The notes below the pieces were generated by a model, which saw only the letters and a program-made list of their open reading frames with translations, did no database searches and was not told where the DNA came from. A program made the translations under genes and the position numbers. 64,000 bases of DNA from NCBI RefSeq assembly GCF_937468385.1, contig NZ_CALBWS010000011.1:57360-121359 (forward strand). The letters run 5' to 3'. Positions 55,171-64,000 of the stretch are shown here, in pieces (the stretch's first letter is position 1; each line of letters opens with the position of its first letter). This stretch comes from Neobacillus rhizosphaerae. GTDB taxonomy: Bacteria > Bacillota > Bacilli > Bacillales > Cytobacillaceae.

Positions 55171-56843
55171 TTACCTTCAATATAGGTCCATTTATAGCTG
55201 TAGGTTGAATTAGGGTGTGAAAGAATTCCTTTTACATATGGCTTGACAAGGTAGGCGTCACTTGCTTGATACATAGGTGAAATTGCCGTATCTTTTTCGA
55301 TTAGAATTCGCTCTGCTTCTTGTAAATCGGCAAAACGTCTGGCTAGATCAGAAAAATCAACTTGAGCTTTTTTTACTAGCTGATCATATTCAGCATTTTT
55401 ATAGCTTTGCCAGTTATATGGTCCGTCGGAAAGGTGAATAGACATAAAATCACTTGGATCGGCAATATCACTGCGCCATCCGGAATGGCTCATATCATAC
55501 TCTTGCTTTCCTTCTAATGCGAGCTTTTGTTTGTTCGGCTGCTGATTAATTTTAATCGTTAGACCAGGTAAGTTTTTCTCGAGCTGGTTTTTAATATATT
55601 CTGCAACGGACTTTCGCTGCCCGTCATCATAGCTTAAGAATTCAAGTTCAATCTTGTCAGTCCCCAATTCCTGTAGTCCTTTTTTCCAATATTCTTTAGC
55701 TTTTTCAATACCTTCAGCATTAAAGTTGCCGTATTTGCTTCTGAAATCTTTTCCGTCCGGAGGCGTTACCATTTTCTCAGGAATTAAAAAGTAGGCGGGA
55801 AGTGATCCATTTTTAAGAATTTTCTCAGCGGCTTCCTTCTTGTCCCATCCCATATCAATTGCTTTTCGGATATTGGGATTGCTTAAATACTTATTCTTTA
55901 GGTTAAAGCGGATAAAATAGATTTCTCTTTTCATCGTTGTATGGAAGTCTGGATGATTATGATATAAATCAACAAATTCAGACGACAAATTTGTGACATC
56001 TACAGCATTGGAATCATAAAGGTTTACACCTGAAGAAACATCCTTTACCACTTTATAGTTAATTTTTTCAAGCTTTACATTTTGAGCATCCCAATAGGTT
56101 GAATTTTTCTTAAGTACCCAGCCTTCTTCGTGTTTCCATGAATCAAGTACAAAAGGTCCATTATAAATTAAGTTTTCTGGCTCTAAAGCATATTTGTCGC
56201 TCTGTGATTTAATATACTCTTCATTTTGAGGGTAGAAAACAACATTTGTTAATGTTTCAAGGAAATATGGAATGGCATTATTTAGCTTTACTTCTAGCGT
56301 GTAGTCATCAAGGGCTTTTACACCTAGGGCATCGACCTTTCCATAAAGTTCATTGTCTTTGTCCTGGATTTCAGTTGCATTTACTATATTATCTAATTCA
56401 TATGCGTGCGGTGAAAGAGTATCTGGGTGAAGTACTCTTTGCCATGCAAAGACAAAGTCATGCGCAGTTACAGGTGTTCCATTACTCCATTTTGCATCTT
56501 TTCTCAAATGGAAGGTATAAGTTTTGCCATCTTTACTTACTTCATGGTCTATTGCCATTCCAGGGGTAAGCTTTTGATCAGGATTAGCTCGATATAGGCC
56601 TTCCATAATATTCATCATCATGGTTGCCGATAACCCATCAATGATCCCATTTGTTTTTAATGTTGGAATTTCATTAGAGGCATATAAATTCAGAGTTTGG
56701 GATTCAGGATTTGACGTTTGACCTTTTTCTTTTCCATCTGATGCTGCTGGTTGAGAAGTATCCTTGTTTTTTCCATAACAGCCTGCCAGTCCAAAAGCAA
56801 TGATAAGAGAAAACAGTATCGCTAAAGCAACTTTCTTTTTCAT
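55167..56843 (-). CDS. oppA: Oligopeptide-binding lipoprotein (OppA type)
   Basis: This 558-residue SBP_bac_5 family protein has a signal peptide ending in the lipobox LAGC with Cys22, and the domain pattern SKDGKTYTFHLRKDAKWSNG, VTAHDFVFAWQRVL and NIRKAIDMGWDKKEAAEKI. I chose ATG 56843, 10 bases after GGAGG; the longer start at 56903 lies in the sigma-54 promoter. It is transcribed towards the opp permease genes on the opposite strand and should deliver peptides to that transporter. Confidence 0.93.
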   Translation of the reverse strand: MKKKVALAILFSLIIAFGLAGCYGKNKDTSQPAASDGKEKGQTSNPESQTLNLYASNEIPTLKTNGIIDGLSATMMMNIMEGLYRANPDQKLTPGMAIDHEVSKDGKTYTFHLRKDAKWSNGTPVTAHDFVFAWQRVLHPDTLSPHAYELDNIVNATEIQDKDNELYGKVDALGVKALDDYTLEVKLNNAIPYFLETLTNVVFYPQNEEYIKSQSDKYALEPENLIYNGPFVLDSWKHEEGWVLKKNSTYWDAQNVKLEKINYKVVKDVSSGVNLYDSNAVDVTNLSSEFVDLYHNHPDFHTTMKREIYFIRFNLKNKYLSNPNIRKAIDMGWDKKEAAEKILKNGSLPAYFLIPEKMVTPPDGKDFRSKYGNFNAEGIEKAKEYWKKGLQELGTDKIELEFLSYDDGQRKSVAEYIKNQLEKNLPGLTIKINQQPNKQKLALEGKQEYDMSHSGWRSDIADPSDFMSIHLSDGPYNWQSYKNAEYDQLVKKAQVDFSDLARRFADLQEAERILIEKDTAISPMYQASDAYLVKPYVKGILSHPNSTYSYKWTYIEGK

Positions 56844-56886
56844 CAATTGCATTCCTCCTTTTTTTGAAATATTCAGATATTTACTT

Positions 56887-56902
56887 TGCAAGAAGTATGC
56901 CA
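56887..56902 (-). promoter_or_regulatory. Sigma-54 promoter of oppA
   Basis: The minus strand reads TGGCAT-ACTTC-TTGCA with correct GG-N10-GC spacing. Transcription would start near 56876, giving about 33 bases of leader. Confidence 0.9.
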
Positions 56903-57005
56903 AGCTTTGTTATATAAGGAATCCAAAGAACTTTTTTAAAATTGACTGGAAAATTATATATTTGAAAGTGAGTAGGAAGCAGTACTAAATTGGTGTACAA
57001 ATTTT

Positions 57006-57022
57006 TTGACAACAGTTGTCTA
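57006..57022. promoter_or_regulatory. Inverted repeat between divergent sigma-54 promoters
   Basis: GACAAC-A-GTTGTC (57008-57020), with further TT/AA-type flanks, lies 104 bp from the oppA -24 element and 86 bp from the peptidase one. This is the usual distance for an enhancer site of a sigma-54 activator serving both. Confidence 0.45.
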
Positions 57023-57105
57023 AATATTTTGAAAGTGTATAACAAAATGAGACGATCCTAAATCCTAATTCCTTCTATTTAATTTGAACCGTGAGATATT
57101 TTTCA

Positions 57106-57121
57106 TGGCACAAAAATTGCA
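57106..57121 (+). promoter_or_regulatory. Sigma-54 promoter of the first M24 peptidase gene
   Basis: TGGCAC-AAAAA-TTGCA is a full -24/-12 match. Transcription would start near 57132, before the ATG at 57159. Confidence 0.92.
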
Positions 57122-57158
57122 TAATATAGCCTGAAATAAAAATGTGAGGTGGATACCA

Positions 57159-58238
57159 ATGGAGCGAATTAGAAAGCTGAGGGAAAGGTTTCATGATTTA
57201 GGTGTGGACGGGATGATGATTATCAATCCATGGAACAGATTATACATGTCTGGCTTTACAGGAAGCAATGGTGTTATTCTCATCTCGGAAACTGAAGCAA
57301 AACTTATTACCGATTATCGCTATATTGAGCAGGCCCAAAACCAAACTGAGGATTATGATATTGTTTTACACGCTGGACATACAGGTCATAAAGGGAAAAT
57401 CTTCGAAGAAGTCGCTGTACAAGTAAAAGAAATGAAGATTAGCAAGCTTGGTTTTGAACAAGAACATTTATCGTTTGGATTATTTAGCAGAAATAAAGAC
57501 CGTCTTTCGAAAGAATTAATTCCTACAAGCGGTGTTGTTGAAAAACTCCGAATGATTAAATCAAAAGATGAAATTGAGAAATTAAGGGTGGCTGCAGATG
57601 TTACTGATAAAGCGTTCCTCCATGTCTTAAACTTTGTCCGATCCGGACTATCTGAATTGGATGTAGCGGAAGAACTTGAATTGTTTATCAGGAGGCACGG
57701 TTGTACAACCACGGGTTTTTCTCCGATTGTAGTCTCAGGATTTCGTGCCTCATTGCCGCATGGCCGTGCAAGTGAAAAAGTAATTGAAAAAGGGGAAATG
57801 ATAACAATTGATTTCGGTGCCAATTATCAAGGCTATTGGGCAGATATTTCAAGAGTCATTGCTGTTGGAGAACCTGCACCTGAATTAAGGAAACTCCATG
57901 ATATTGTTCTTACCTCATTCGAAACTTGTGTTGCTGGCTTAAGACCAGGGCTAACCGATCAAGAGGTCGATGCTTTAATGAGGAAAAATATTATAAAGCA
58001 CGGTTTTAACGATCGTTCTGGTACCGGAACTGGACATGGAATAGGACTGGAAGTACATGAAGACCCATTTTTCTCTGTTGTAAAAGACAAAGTATTAGAA
58101 GAAAACATGGTGATAACAGTCGAACCTGGTATCTATTTACATGGCCTTGGCGGAGCCAGGGTTGAGGACGTTATCCTCATCACAGAAAATGGACGTGAAG
58201 TTTTGACACCCTCGACTAAGGAATTAGTAATTTTATAG
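57159..58238 (+). CDS. M24 family Xaa-Pro peptidase (prolidase/aminopeptidase P type)
   Basis: This peptidase of 359 residues has an N-terminal creatinase-like domain and a pita-bread catalytic domain. The five metal ligands are in TIDFGANYQGYWADISR (two Asp), GTGHGIGLEVHEDP (His), TVEPGIY (Glu) and GGARVEDV (Glu). ATG 57159 follows GAGGTGG; the GTG at 57144 overlaps it. It should cut X-Pro or X-Hyp bonds in imported peptides, consistent with the opp genes and the sigma-54 promoter. Confidence 0.92.
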   Translation: MERIRKLRERFHDLGVDGMMIINPWNRLYMSGFTGSNGVILISETEAKLITDYRYIEQAQNQTEDYDIVLHAGHTGHKGKIFEEVAVQVKEMKISKLGFEQEHLSFGLFSRNKDRLSKELIPTSGVVEKLRMIKSKDEIEKLRVAADVTDKAFLHVLNFVRSGLSELDVAEELELFIRRHGCTTTGFSPIVVSGFRASLPHGRASEKVIEKGEMITIDFGANYQGYWADISRVIAVGEPAPELRKLHDIVLTSFETCVAGLRPGLTDQEVDALMRKNIIKHGFNDRSGTGTGHGIGLEVHEDPFFSVVKDKVLEENMVITVEPGIYLHGLGGARVEDVILITENGREVLTPSTKELVIL

Positions 58239-58392
58239 TGGTGACTTGTAATAACCTTATATCTCATTCGGAGGTTTTTAATAAGATTAACTTCGCTATG
58301 TCTAAAGTCAGCACGAGACTTACATAAAAAATAAGACAGAGTATTCTTAGAAATTTAAAGAAAGTAGAGAAAAATTTGGAGGGAGAATGAAT

Positions 58393-59397
58393 ATGAACTT
58401 TACTAAAATGTACACTACAGTTGATATGCATGTATACGGAGAGCCATTACGTATTATTACCGGAGGTTTGCCAGAAATAAAAGGCAGCACTCAATTGGAA
58501 AGACGAGCATACTGCATGGAGCATTTGGATCATCTACGAGAGATTCTTATGTATGAACCACGGGGGCACCATGGCATGTACGGTTGTATCATAACACCTC
58601 CTGCAAGTCCGCATGCTGATTTCGGAGTCTTGTTTATGCATAATGAAGGATGGAGCACCATGTGCGGCCATGGAATCGTTGCTGTTATTACATTTGGAAT
58701 TGAAACGGGTATGTTCGATATGACAGGTGGCAAACAAAAATTTGTCATTGATAGCCCTGCGGGAGAGGTCATTGCCTATGCCAAATACAATGGAAACCAA
58801 GTGGAATCCGTTTCATTTGAAAATGTTCCTTCCTTTGTTTTTAAAAAGGATATTCCGGTGAAAATTGACGGACATGAATTTCAGGTAGATATTGCTTTTG
58901 GCGGAGCTTTTTATGCAGTAGTGAACAGTAAGGAAGTTGGTTTAAAAGTGAATTTCAATGATTTACCTGCTATTCAAACATGGGGTGGGAAAATCAAGAA
59001 TTATATTGAAAACAATATGGAAGTGAAGCACCCACTTGAACATGATTTAAAAGGAATATATGGTGTTATATTTTCCGATGAGCCAAAGGGAGAAGGCGCT
59101 GACTTACGGAATGTGACCATCTTCGCAGATGAGCAAGTCGATCGATCCCCATGTGGAACAGGAACGTCAGCCAGACTAGCTACATTAGTAGATCAAGGAG
59201 TTTTAAAAGAAGGAAAGAGTTTTGTCCATGAGTGTATTACCGAGGGGCAATTCATTGGTGAAGTTCTGTCGAGGACAAAGGTAGACAAGTTTGAAGCCAT
59301 TGTTCCAAAGGTTACGGGTCAGGCGTTTATCACAGGATTCCACCAATTTGTTATCGATCCAAGAGACCCATTGAAACAAGGGTTCTTATTGGCTTGA
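58393..59397 (+). CDS. Proline racemase-family enzyme with both catalytic cysteines
   Basis: This enzyme of 334 residues has C91 ([10 protein letters not shown]) and C254 ([11 protein letters not shown]), so it is an active racemase/epimerase type. ATG 58393 follows GGAGGGAG by about 7 bases; ATG 58387 is too near. It is a second active member besides the 45779 gene. Its neighbours, a cyclodeaminase-family reductase and two X-Pro peptidases, suggest proline racemase or 3-/4-hydroxyproline epimerase. Which isomer it uses cannot be read from the sequence. Confidence 0.88.
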   Translation: MNFTKMYTTVDMHVYGEPLRIITGGLPEIKGSTQLERRAYCMEHLDHLREILMYEPRGHHGMYGCIITPPASPHADFGVLFMHNEGWSTMCGHGIVAVITFGIETGMFDMTGGKQKFVIDSPAGEVIAYAKYNGNQVESVSFENVPSFVFKKDIPVKIDGHEFQVDIAFGGAFYAVVNSKEVGLKVNFNDLPAIQTWGGKIKNYIENNMEVKHPLEHDLKGIYGVIFSDEPKGEGADLRNVTIFADEQVDRSPCGTGTSARLATLVDQGVLKEGKSFVHECITEGQFIGEVLSRTKVDKFEAIVPKVTGQAFITGFHQFVIDPRDPLKQGFLLA

Positions 59398-59451
59398 GTT
59401 TTTGTAAAGTGAATGGCCCAGTTCCAGAAAAACAGAGAGGGATGGGGAAAT

Positions 59452-60429
59452 ATGCTGGTTATTAATGCGGAAGAGCAGAAGAGTTTAATAGATATGAATG
59501 ATGTGGTTGAACATGCGGCTAGTGCTCTAAAGGAGTTTTCGGCGTCAAGAACGGTGACCCCAATCCGAACGGCATTGCCATTCTTTGATTCTCAAAATAC
59601 AGCGTTAGTGATGCCTTCAGTAGCTGAAGGGCTTGGAACATGGGGAATAAAGGTCGTAACAGTAGCTCCAAATAATACAAAAATAGGAAAGAAAACAATA
59701 AATGGACTTGTCATGCTATCAGACTTTGAAACAGGAGTGCCGCTTGCACTTTTGGAAGGGTCATATCTAACGATGGTCAGAACTGGAGCTTTGACTGGGG
59801 TAGCGACAAAATATTTAGCAAGGCAAGATTCAAAAACTTTATCTATTATTGGCACAGGGGGACAAAGTGAAGGGTTGGTAGAAGCTGTACTCGCTGTTCG
59901 GGATATTGAAAGAATTATCGTTTCTAACCGAACTGTACAAAAAGCAGTCGAGTTTGCTGAATACATTACCAAGAAGTTCAATAAGAATGTTCAAGTATAT
60001 TCAGACCCAAATGAAGCAGTTTGTGAAGCGGATATTATTGTCACTGCAACAAACTCTTCTTCTCCTGTTTTTTCAGAATCATTACAAGCGGGCGTTCACG
60101 TGAATGCAATCGGTTCATTCAAACCAACTATGCAAGAACTTCCGTCCCATGCCATTTCCACAGCTGATAAAGTAGTGGTGGAATCAAAAGAAGCAGCATT
60201 AGAGGAGACAGGTGACTTGCAAATCCCGATTAAAGAAGGGGTTTATAAGGAAAGTGATATTTATGCGGAGCTTGGTCAAATCGTTAGTGGAGAATTAAGC
60301 GGAAGAGAAAGCAAACAAGAAATAACGGTTTTTAAATCAGTAGGTCTAGCTGTTGTTGATATTGTAGTAGCTAAATATGTTTACGAAAAAGCGATTCAAA
60401 ATGGAGTTGGGACTAGAATTCGCTTGTAG
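59452..60429 (+). CDS. Ornithine cyclodeaminase/mu-crystallin family protein, probably an imino-acid reductase
   Basis: This NAD(P)-binding protein of 325 residues has KVVTVAPNNTKIGKKTINGLVML, the dinucleotide site LSIIGTGGQSEG, and VHVNAIGSFKPTMQELP. True ornithine cyclodeaminases have a DCPGKTEL-type segment at that last place. Its absence fits the reductase branch (1-pyrroline-2-carboxylate or alanine dehydrogenase type). ATG 59452 follows GAGAGGGATGGGG; the upstream GTG-type starts lack a site. Next to a racemase-family gene, it may reduce 1-pyrroline-2-carboxylate to proline. Confidence 0.83.
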   Translation: MLVINAEEQKSLIDMNDVVEHAASALKEFSASRTVTPIRTALPFFDSQNTALVMPSVAEGLGTWGIKVVTVAPNNTKIGKKTINGLVMLSDFETGVPLALLEGSYLTMVRTGALTGVATKYLARQDSKTLSIIGTGGQSEGLVEAVLAVRDIERIIVSNRTVQKAVEFAEYITKKFNKNVQVYSDPNEAVCEADIIVTATNSSSPVFSESLQAGVHVNAIGSFKPTMQELPSHAISTADKVVVESKEAALEETGDLQIPIKEGVYKESDIYAELGQIVSGELSGRESKQEITVFKSVGLAVVDIVVAKYVYEKAIQNGVGTRIRL

Positions 60430-60464
60430 GTTGCTAATATCCGTATCAATAGAGGAGTGTTTAT

Positions 60465-61571
60465 ATGAGCAAGCAGTATCAAATACGATTGAATGCATTA
60501 GTTCAGCATTTGAAAGAACGGCAAGTGGACATAGCAATTGTAAATTCGCCTAAAAATGTATTTTACTATACAGGTTTTAACTCTGAACCATTTGAGCGTT
60601 TTATGGCTTTAGTCATTGATTTGCGCAATGAAACCAATTATTTATTTGTTCCTGCACTTGATCAAGAGGCTGCAGAGAAAAGCTCGTATGTAAAACGGAT
60701 TGTTCCAATCACAGATGAATTAAATCCTTATAAAGTGTTAAAAGAAACGATTGGAGAAGGCGTTAAATCGATTGGATTAGAAACAAAAAATGTTAGTTTA
60801 TTTCAACAAGAACAGCTCAATCACTTCTTTTCACGTTTTAGCTATCAAAATGTTGGAGAATTTATTTCCGGCCAGCGAATGAGGAAGACTCCTGATGAGT
60901 GCAGCAAGGTCCAATATGCAGTTCAAGTAATTGAAAAAGTACTAACCGAAGGAATCAAAAGTGTTAAAGAGGGCATGACTGAGCTGGAATTAACAGCAGA
61001 ATTTGAATATTTAATGAGAAAGTTCGGTGCAGAGGGACCCTCGTTTTCAACGACGGTTTTATCCGGGGAAAAATCATCATTGCCACATGGCAGCCCTGAT
61101 GGAAAGAAAATGAAAAAAGGTGATTTCTTATTAATTGACATGGGCGTGATCGTGGATGGATACTGCTCCGACATCACACGCACCTTCGTAATAGGAGAGG
61201 AAACAGCAGAACAGAGGCGGATTTATGAAATCGTCCGGGAAGCAACACGAGAAGGAGTTCTAGCAGCAAAAGCAGGTGTCATGATTGGGAAGGTTGATAC
61301 CGCCGCCCGTAATGTAATCAAAGCAAATGGTTATGGTCAGTACTTTAATAACCGTGTTGGCCATGGTTTAGGAATGGAAGTGCATGAAGAACCGTCAATC
61401 CATGAAAAAAATGAATTGACGTTAGAACCAGGATTTTTGTTTACCATTGAACCAGGTATTTATATTCCTGGATTCGGCGGTGTACGCATCGAAGAAAATG
61501 TATATATCGGAGAAGATGGAGAAGCAAAAGTGCTAACAACCTTTTCTACAGAGTTAATTAGGCTGGGATAA
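60465..61571 (+). CDS. M24 family Xaa-Pro peptidase, second copy
   Basis: This 368-residue peptidase has the same architecture as the 57159 gene: ligands in LLIDMGVIVDGYCSDITR, GHGLGMEVHEEP, TIEPGIYI and GVRIEENV. The two are only moderately similar, so it is not a recent duplicate. Ribosome site GAGGAGTG precedes the ATG. It ends the proline-peptide group ahead of a strong terminator. Confidence 0.92.
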   Translation: MSKQYQIRLNALVQHLKERQVDIAIVNSPKNVFYYTGFNSEPFERFMALVIDLRNETNYLFVPALDQEAAEKSSYVKRIVPITDELNPYKVLKETIGEGVKSIGLETKNVSLFQQEQLNHFFSRFSYQNVGEFISGQRMRKTPDECSKVQYAVQVIEKVLTEGIKSVKEGMTELELTAEFEYLMRKFGAEGPSFSTTVLSGEKSSLPHGSPDGKKMKKGDFLLIDMGVIVDGYCSDITRTFVIGEETAEQRRIYEIVREATREGVLAAKAGVMIGKVDTAARNVIKANGYGQYFNNRVGHGLGMEVHEEPSIHEKNELTLEPGFLFTIEPGIYIPGFGGVRIEENVYIGEDGEAKVLTTFSTELIRLG

Positions 61572-61620
61572 TAATGACAGCGAGCCGGATTTAATTGTAA
61601 TTTAGGGAAATGAAAAAATT

Positions 61621-61667
61621 AACAAAAGAAGGCCCGTCATTTTTATTATGACGGGCCTTCTTTTTCT
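61621..61667. terminator. Bidirectional terminator after the second peptidase gene
   Basis: AAAGAAGGCCCGTCAT (61625-61640) and ATGACGGGCCTTCTTT (61648-61663) form a 16-bp perfect stem, flanked by A and T runs. It can stop both the peptidase transcript and the tRNA transcript from the other strand. Confidence 0.93.
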
Positions 61668-61681
61668 ATCATCATTTCGTA

Positions 61682-61754
<73 letters not shown>

Positions 61755-61840
61755 AATATGATTGGTACAAAAGAAATTATATCTGCATTATAAAATTCTT
61801 GCAAGAGAAAATTTTAAGATAGGGGACAAAATTTTCGCTA

Positions 61841-62536
61841 TTAGCTTATACTTTCTATTTCCACCTTTTGTACCCCATCTATATTCGATACAGATGCATA
61901 AACTTCAGTTGTCTTTTCTCGATAATCAACTGCCACTAATATTTGAACTAAATGATCCCCGTTATCTAAATCTTTTATCTTGAGCCTACGTATAATATAT
62001 TTTTTCTCTATTAAAAAAGAAATAGCTGTATCGATTTGCGCTTGATCTCTTATAAATAGCTGAAGCATAATTTCTTTTTCCCGTAATTGTTTAGGACCCA
62101 ATATTTTCATTAAAAAGGGTATAAATTCTACACTAATAATAAGTAATGCTACACCGGCAAAGGCTTCTACATAGAAGCCGGCACCTACTGCAATACCAAT
62201 GCCTGCTGCTCCCCAAATCATCGCAGCCGTTGTCAATCCGGAAATGCTGTCATTCCCTCTTCTTAAAATGACTCCAGCCCCTAAAAAGCCAATGCCTGAG
62301 ACAATTTGAGCTGCAAGTCGAAGTGGATCCATGGTGATTTTTACTTGATCTGAATTGGGAAACATGTAGGCTGATTGAATCGATACAATCGTCAGCAAAC
62401 AGCTTACAACAGAAATGACGAGACTTGTCTTTAGTCCAACAGGCTTTCTCTTTAATTCACGTTCAAGACCAATGATTAGGCCAAATACTGCTGATATTCC
62501 TAGTTTGATTAATATATCAACATCGATACTGCTCAT
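61841..62536 (-). CDS. MgtC/SapB family membrane protein
   Basis: This 231-residue protein has an N-terminal MgtC domain with about five membrane spans, including GLIIGLERELKRKPVGLKT and SGIGFLGAGVIL with Gly-rich helices. The C-terminal soluble domain (about 155-231) has an ACT-like shape. Family members are linked to survival at low magnesium and control of ATP synthase in some bacteria. ATG start is preceded by a weak site. It has no operon partner. Confidence 0.9.
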   Translation of the reverse strand: MSSIDVDILIKLGISAVFGLIIGLERELKRKPVGLKTSLVISVVSCLLTIVSIQSAYMFPNSDQVKITMDPLRLAAQIVSGIGFLGAGVILRRGNDSISGLTTAAMIWGAAGIGIAVGAGFYVEAFAGVALLIISVEFIPFLMKILGPKQLREKEIMLQLFIRDQAQIDTAISFLIEKKYIIRRLKIKDLDNGDHLVQILVAVDYREKTTEVYASVSNIDGVQKVEIESIS

Positions 62537-62657
62537 ATCAATTCACGTCCATTTTAAGTATGTTGACTGAAGTTTTGATAAACATATAGAAAATATTTTA
62601 GGATTAAATTAAACTGATGGAAGCCCTACATTGATTCTACACATAAAGGAGACTCTA

Positions 62658-63563
62658 ATGGAAGAACCAAAAATAAATCCTTACGCCGCATTAGCTGTTG
62701 GTGTCATTGCCGTATCGGCCTCAGCTATTTTTGTAAAGCTTAGTACGGCACCCTCTGGGGTAATCGCTTTTTACCGTCTGTTTTTTTCTGTTCTATTCAT
62801 GCTACCCCTATTTTTAACTAAACATGTTTCAGAACTGCGTCTGATTACGAAAAAAGACTGGCTATTTTCCGCAATCGCCGGGATATTATTAGCCTTTCAT
62901 TTTATCCTGTGGTTTGAATCTCTAAACTACACTTCGGTTGCAAGTTCTACAGTCCTGGTTACATTACAGCCATTATTTGCTTTTGTGGGCACGTATATCT
63001 TCTTTAAGGAGAAATTGTCTAGTACAGCAATCATCAGTGGGATTATTGCTGTGGCTGGGAGTGTCGTTATTAGTTGGGGCGACTTCCAAATTAGTGGAAC
63101 AGCATTAATTGGAGATGCCCTTGCCCTAATTGCTTGCGCACTTGTCACAGCTTATTTATTACTCGGTCAAGATGTTCGAAAAAGACTATCTCTTATTACA
63201 TATACATTTGTTGTTTATTTTATGAGTTCAGTAACCCTTTTAATTTATACTCTGGCGGTAAATCAGCCATTATTTCCATATCCATCAAAGGATTGGATTT
63301 ATTTTATTCTGCTTGCCCTTATCCCTACCTTACTTGGACACACCTTGTTCAATTGGTCTTTAAAATGGCTCAGCACCTCGAGCATTTCAATGGCCATATT
63401 ATTCGAGCCAGTTGGAGCTGCGATTCTTGCCTACTTTTTATTAGATGAATTTGTTATTTGGACACAGCTTGTGGGCGGAGGAATTGTAATTGGAGGAATC
63501 CTGCTTTTTGTCATTGATGAAAGGAAAAGATTGAAATTAAATAATAGTGTAAAGGAACAATAA
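62658..63563 (+). CDS. EamA/DMT-family transporter
   Basis: This protein of 301 residues has ten membrane spans in two EamA repeats, with SAIFVKLSTAPSGVIAFYRLFF in the first and LSTSSISMAILFEPVGAAILAYFLL in the second. ATG 62658 follows AAAGGAGA by 6 bases; the frame is open from 62631 without a site. Such proteins export amino acids or metabolites; the substrate here is unknown. Confidence 0.9.
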   Translation: MEEPKINPYAALAVGVIAVSASAIFVKLSTAPSGVIAFYRLFFSVLFMLPLFLTKHVSELRLITKKDWLFSAIAGILLAFHFILWFESLNYTSVASSTVLVTLQPLFAFVGTYIFFKEKLSSTAIISGIIAVAGSVVISWGDFQISGTALIGDALALIACALVTAYLLLGQDVRKRLSLITYTFVVYFMSSVTLLIYTLAVNQPLFPYPSKDWIYFILLALIPTLLGHTLFNWSLKWLSTSSISMAILFEPVGAAILAYFLLDEFVIWTQLVGGGIVIGGILLFVIDERKRLKLNNSVKEQ

Positions 63564-63945
63564 TTGTTAGAGAGTATATATTTCCCTTAAAAGAAGATGA
63601 ATGCAGATTGCAATAAACATTTTGAAAAAAACTTTTAAAATTATATTGCAATCATATTTTTTTCGTGTTATATTAAATCTCGTCCTCTTCGAGAGAGTCA
63701 AATAATGAAAAAAAGAAATGAAAAAATGTTATTGACATTATGAAGATGGATATGATATATTAAAGAAGTCGCTTTTGGGCGGCGGAAGAAAATAGACTCG
63801 GATGAGTACTTATAAAATCGATAAGATTTAATGAAGAAAATCAAAATTGTTCTTTGAAAACTAAACAAACAAAAACGTCAACAAACAAAAAAATTATTAG
63901 TTTCAATTGAAACTAAGCCAACGTAACATTTATGAGCTAATCAAC
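63564..63945 (+). promoter_or_regulatory. rRNA operon promoter and leader region
   Basis: Two tandem SigA promoters are visible. P1 has TTGCAA (63646-63651) and TATATT (63669-63674) with 17 bases between. P2 has TTGACA (63732-63737) and TATATT (63756-63761) with 18 bases between. The leader includes TTCTTTGAAAACTAAACAAAC (about 63849-63870), typical before Bacillus rRNA genes. No protein gene is present. Confidence 0.85.
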
Positions 63946-64000
63946 TTTCTTGGAGAGTTTGATCCTGGCTCAGGACGAACGCTGGCGGCGTGCCTAATAC
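63946..64000 (+). rRNA. 16S ribosomal RNA, 5' end (cut by window)
   Basis: GGAGAGTTTGATCCTGGCTC and the following GGACGAACGCTGGCGGCGTG are the conserved 5' end of bacterial 16S rRNA. The exact 5' base (about 63946) is set by comparison with B. subtilis. Only about 55 bases are present, too few for taxonomy. Confidence 0.96.

Noticed and set aside
56844..56903. Longer start for oppA
   Set aside because: It overlaps the minus-strand sigma-54 promoter and would hide the lipoprotein signal peptide.

Overview
The window looks like a chromosomal segment of an endospore-forming member of the Bacillaceae (Bacillus sensu lato). The base composition is low-GC with strong AGGAGG-type ribosome sites and frequent TTG/GTG starts. 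There is a GerPA/GerPF-type spore-germination protein, a T-box leader before a serine operon, hom-thrC-thrB in Bacillus order, an IS1182-type transposase remnant, and a 16S rRNA 5' end that reads as Firmicute. The genus cannot be fixed from this window.

Layout. (1) 1-7.5 kb: the 3' part of an oxamate carbamoyltransferase operon (FdrA/AllF, AllG, AllH), a carbamate kinase, a permease, and a cytosine-deaminase-like amidohydrolase whose active site is altered. (2) 7.6-12.2 kb: a cytosolic PAS histidine kinase with an OmpR-type regulator, a PAS-PAS sigma-54 activator, and a small GerP protein. (3) 12.6-21.7 kb: a putrescine/cadaverine degradation block behind a perfectly spaced -24/-12 promoter. 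It holds an aldehyde dehydrogenase, PatA, GabT and GabD, followed by a class III CoA-transferase, a glutaryl-CoA-dehydrogenase-like enzyme and a DUF3870 protein. (4) 21.8-24.1 kb: two inverted GC-rich repeats around a dead transposase, a HAD hydrolase, and a 21-bp-period repeat array. (5) 24.1-30.9 kb: serA with a class V aminotransferase under a T-box, then hom-thrC-thrB. (6) 31-40.4 kb: a LysR regulator, a DEAD-box helicase, an acetate-type symporter with its DUF485 partner, and a complete branched-chain amino acid type ABC transporter. (7) 40.8-61.6 kb: a large trans-4-hydroxyproline and proline-peptide catabolic region. (8) 61.6-64 kb: tRNA-Ala, an MgtC-like protein, an EamA transporter, rRNA promoters and the start of 16S rRNA.

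Region 7 is the most coherent system. An Opp-type ABC transporter would import (hydroxy)proline peptides. Two M24 peptidases would cut X-Pro/X-Hyp bonds. An epimerase converts trans-4-hydroxy-L-proline to cis-4-hydroxy-D-proline. A multi-subunit D-hydroxyproline dehydrogenase, split over two divergent transcripts, oxidises it. A DapA-family deaminase and an aldehyde dehydrogenase then give alpha-ketoglutarate. Five -24/-12 promoters drive the region, on both strands, and a sigma-54 activator is encoded inside it.

The most unusual items are: a proline-racemase paralogue that has lost both catalytic cysteines but overlaps the intact epimerase gene; the amidohydrolase lacking the metal-binding Asp; a gene set able to take cadaverine to crotonyl-CoA; two intergenic arrays of unrelated sequence that both repeat every 21 bp (two helical turns); and two perfect Shine-Dalgarno sequences lying in leaders with no start codon.
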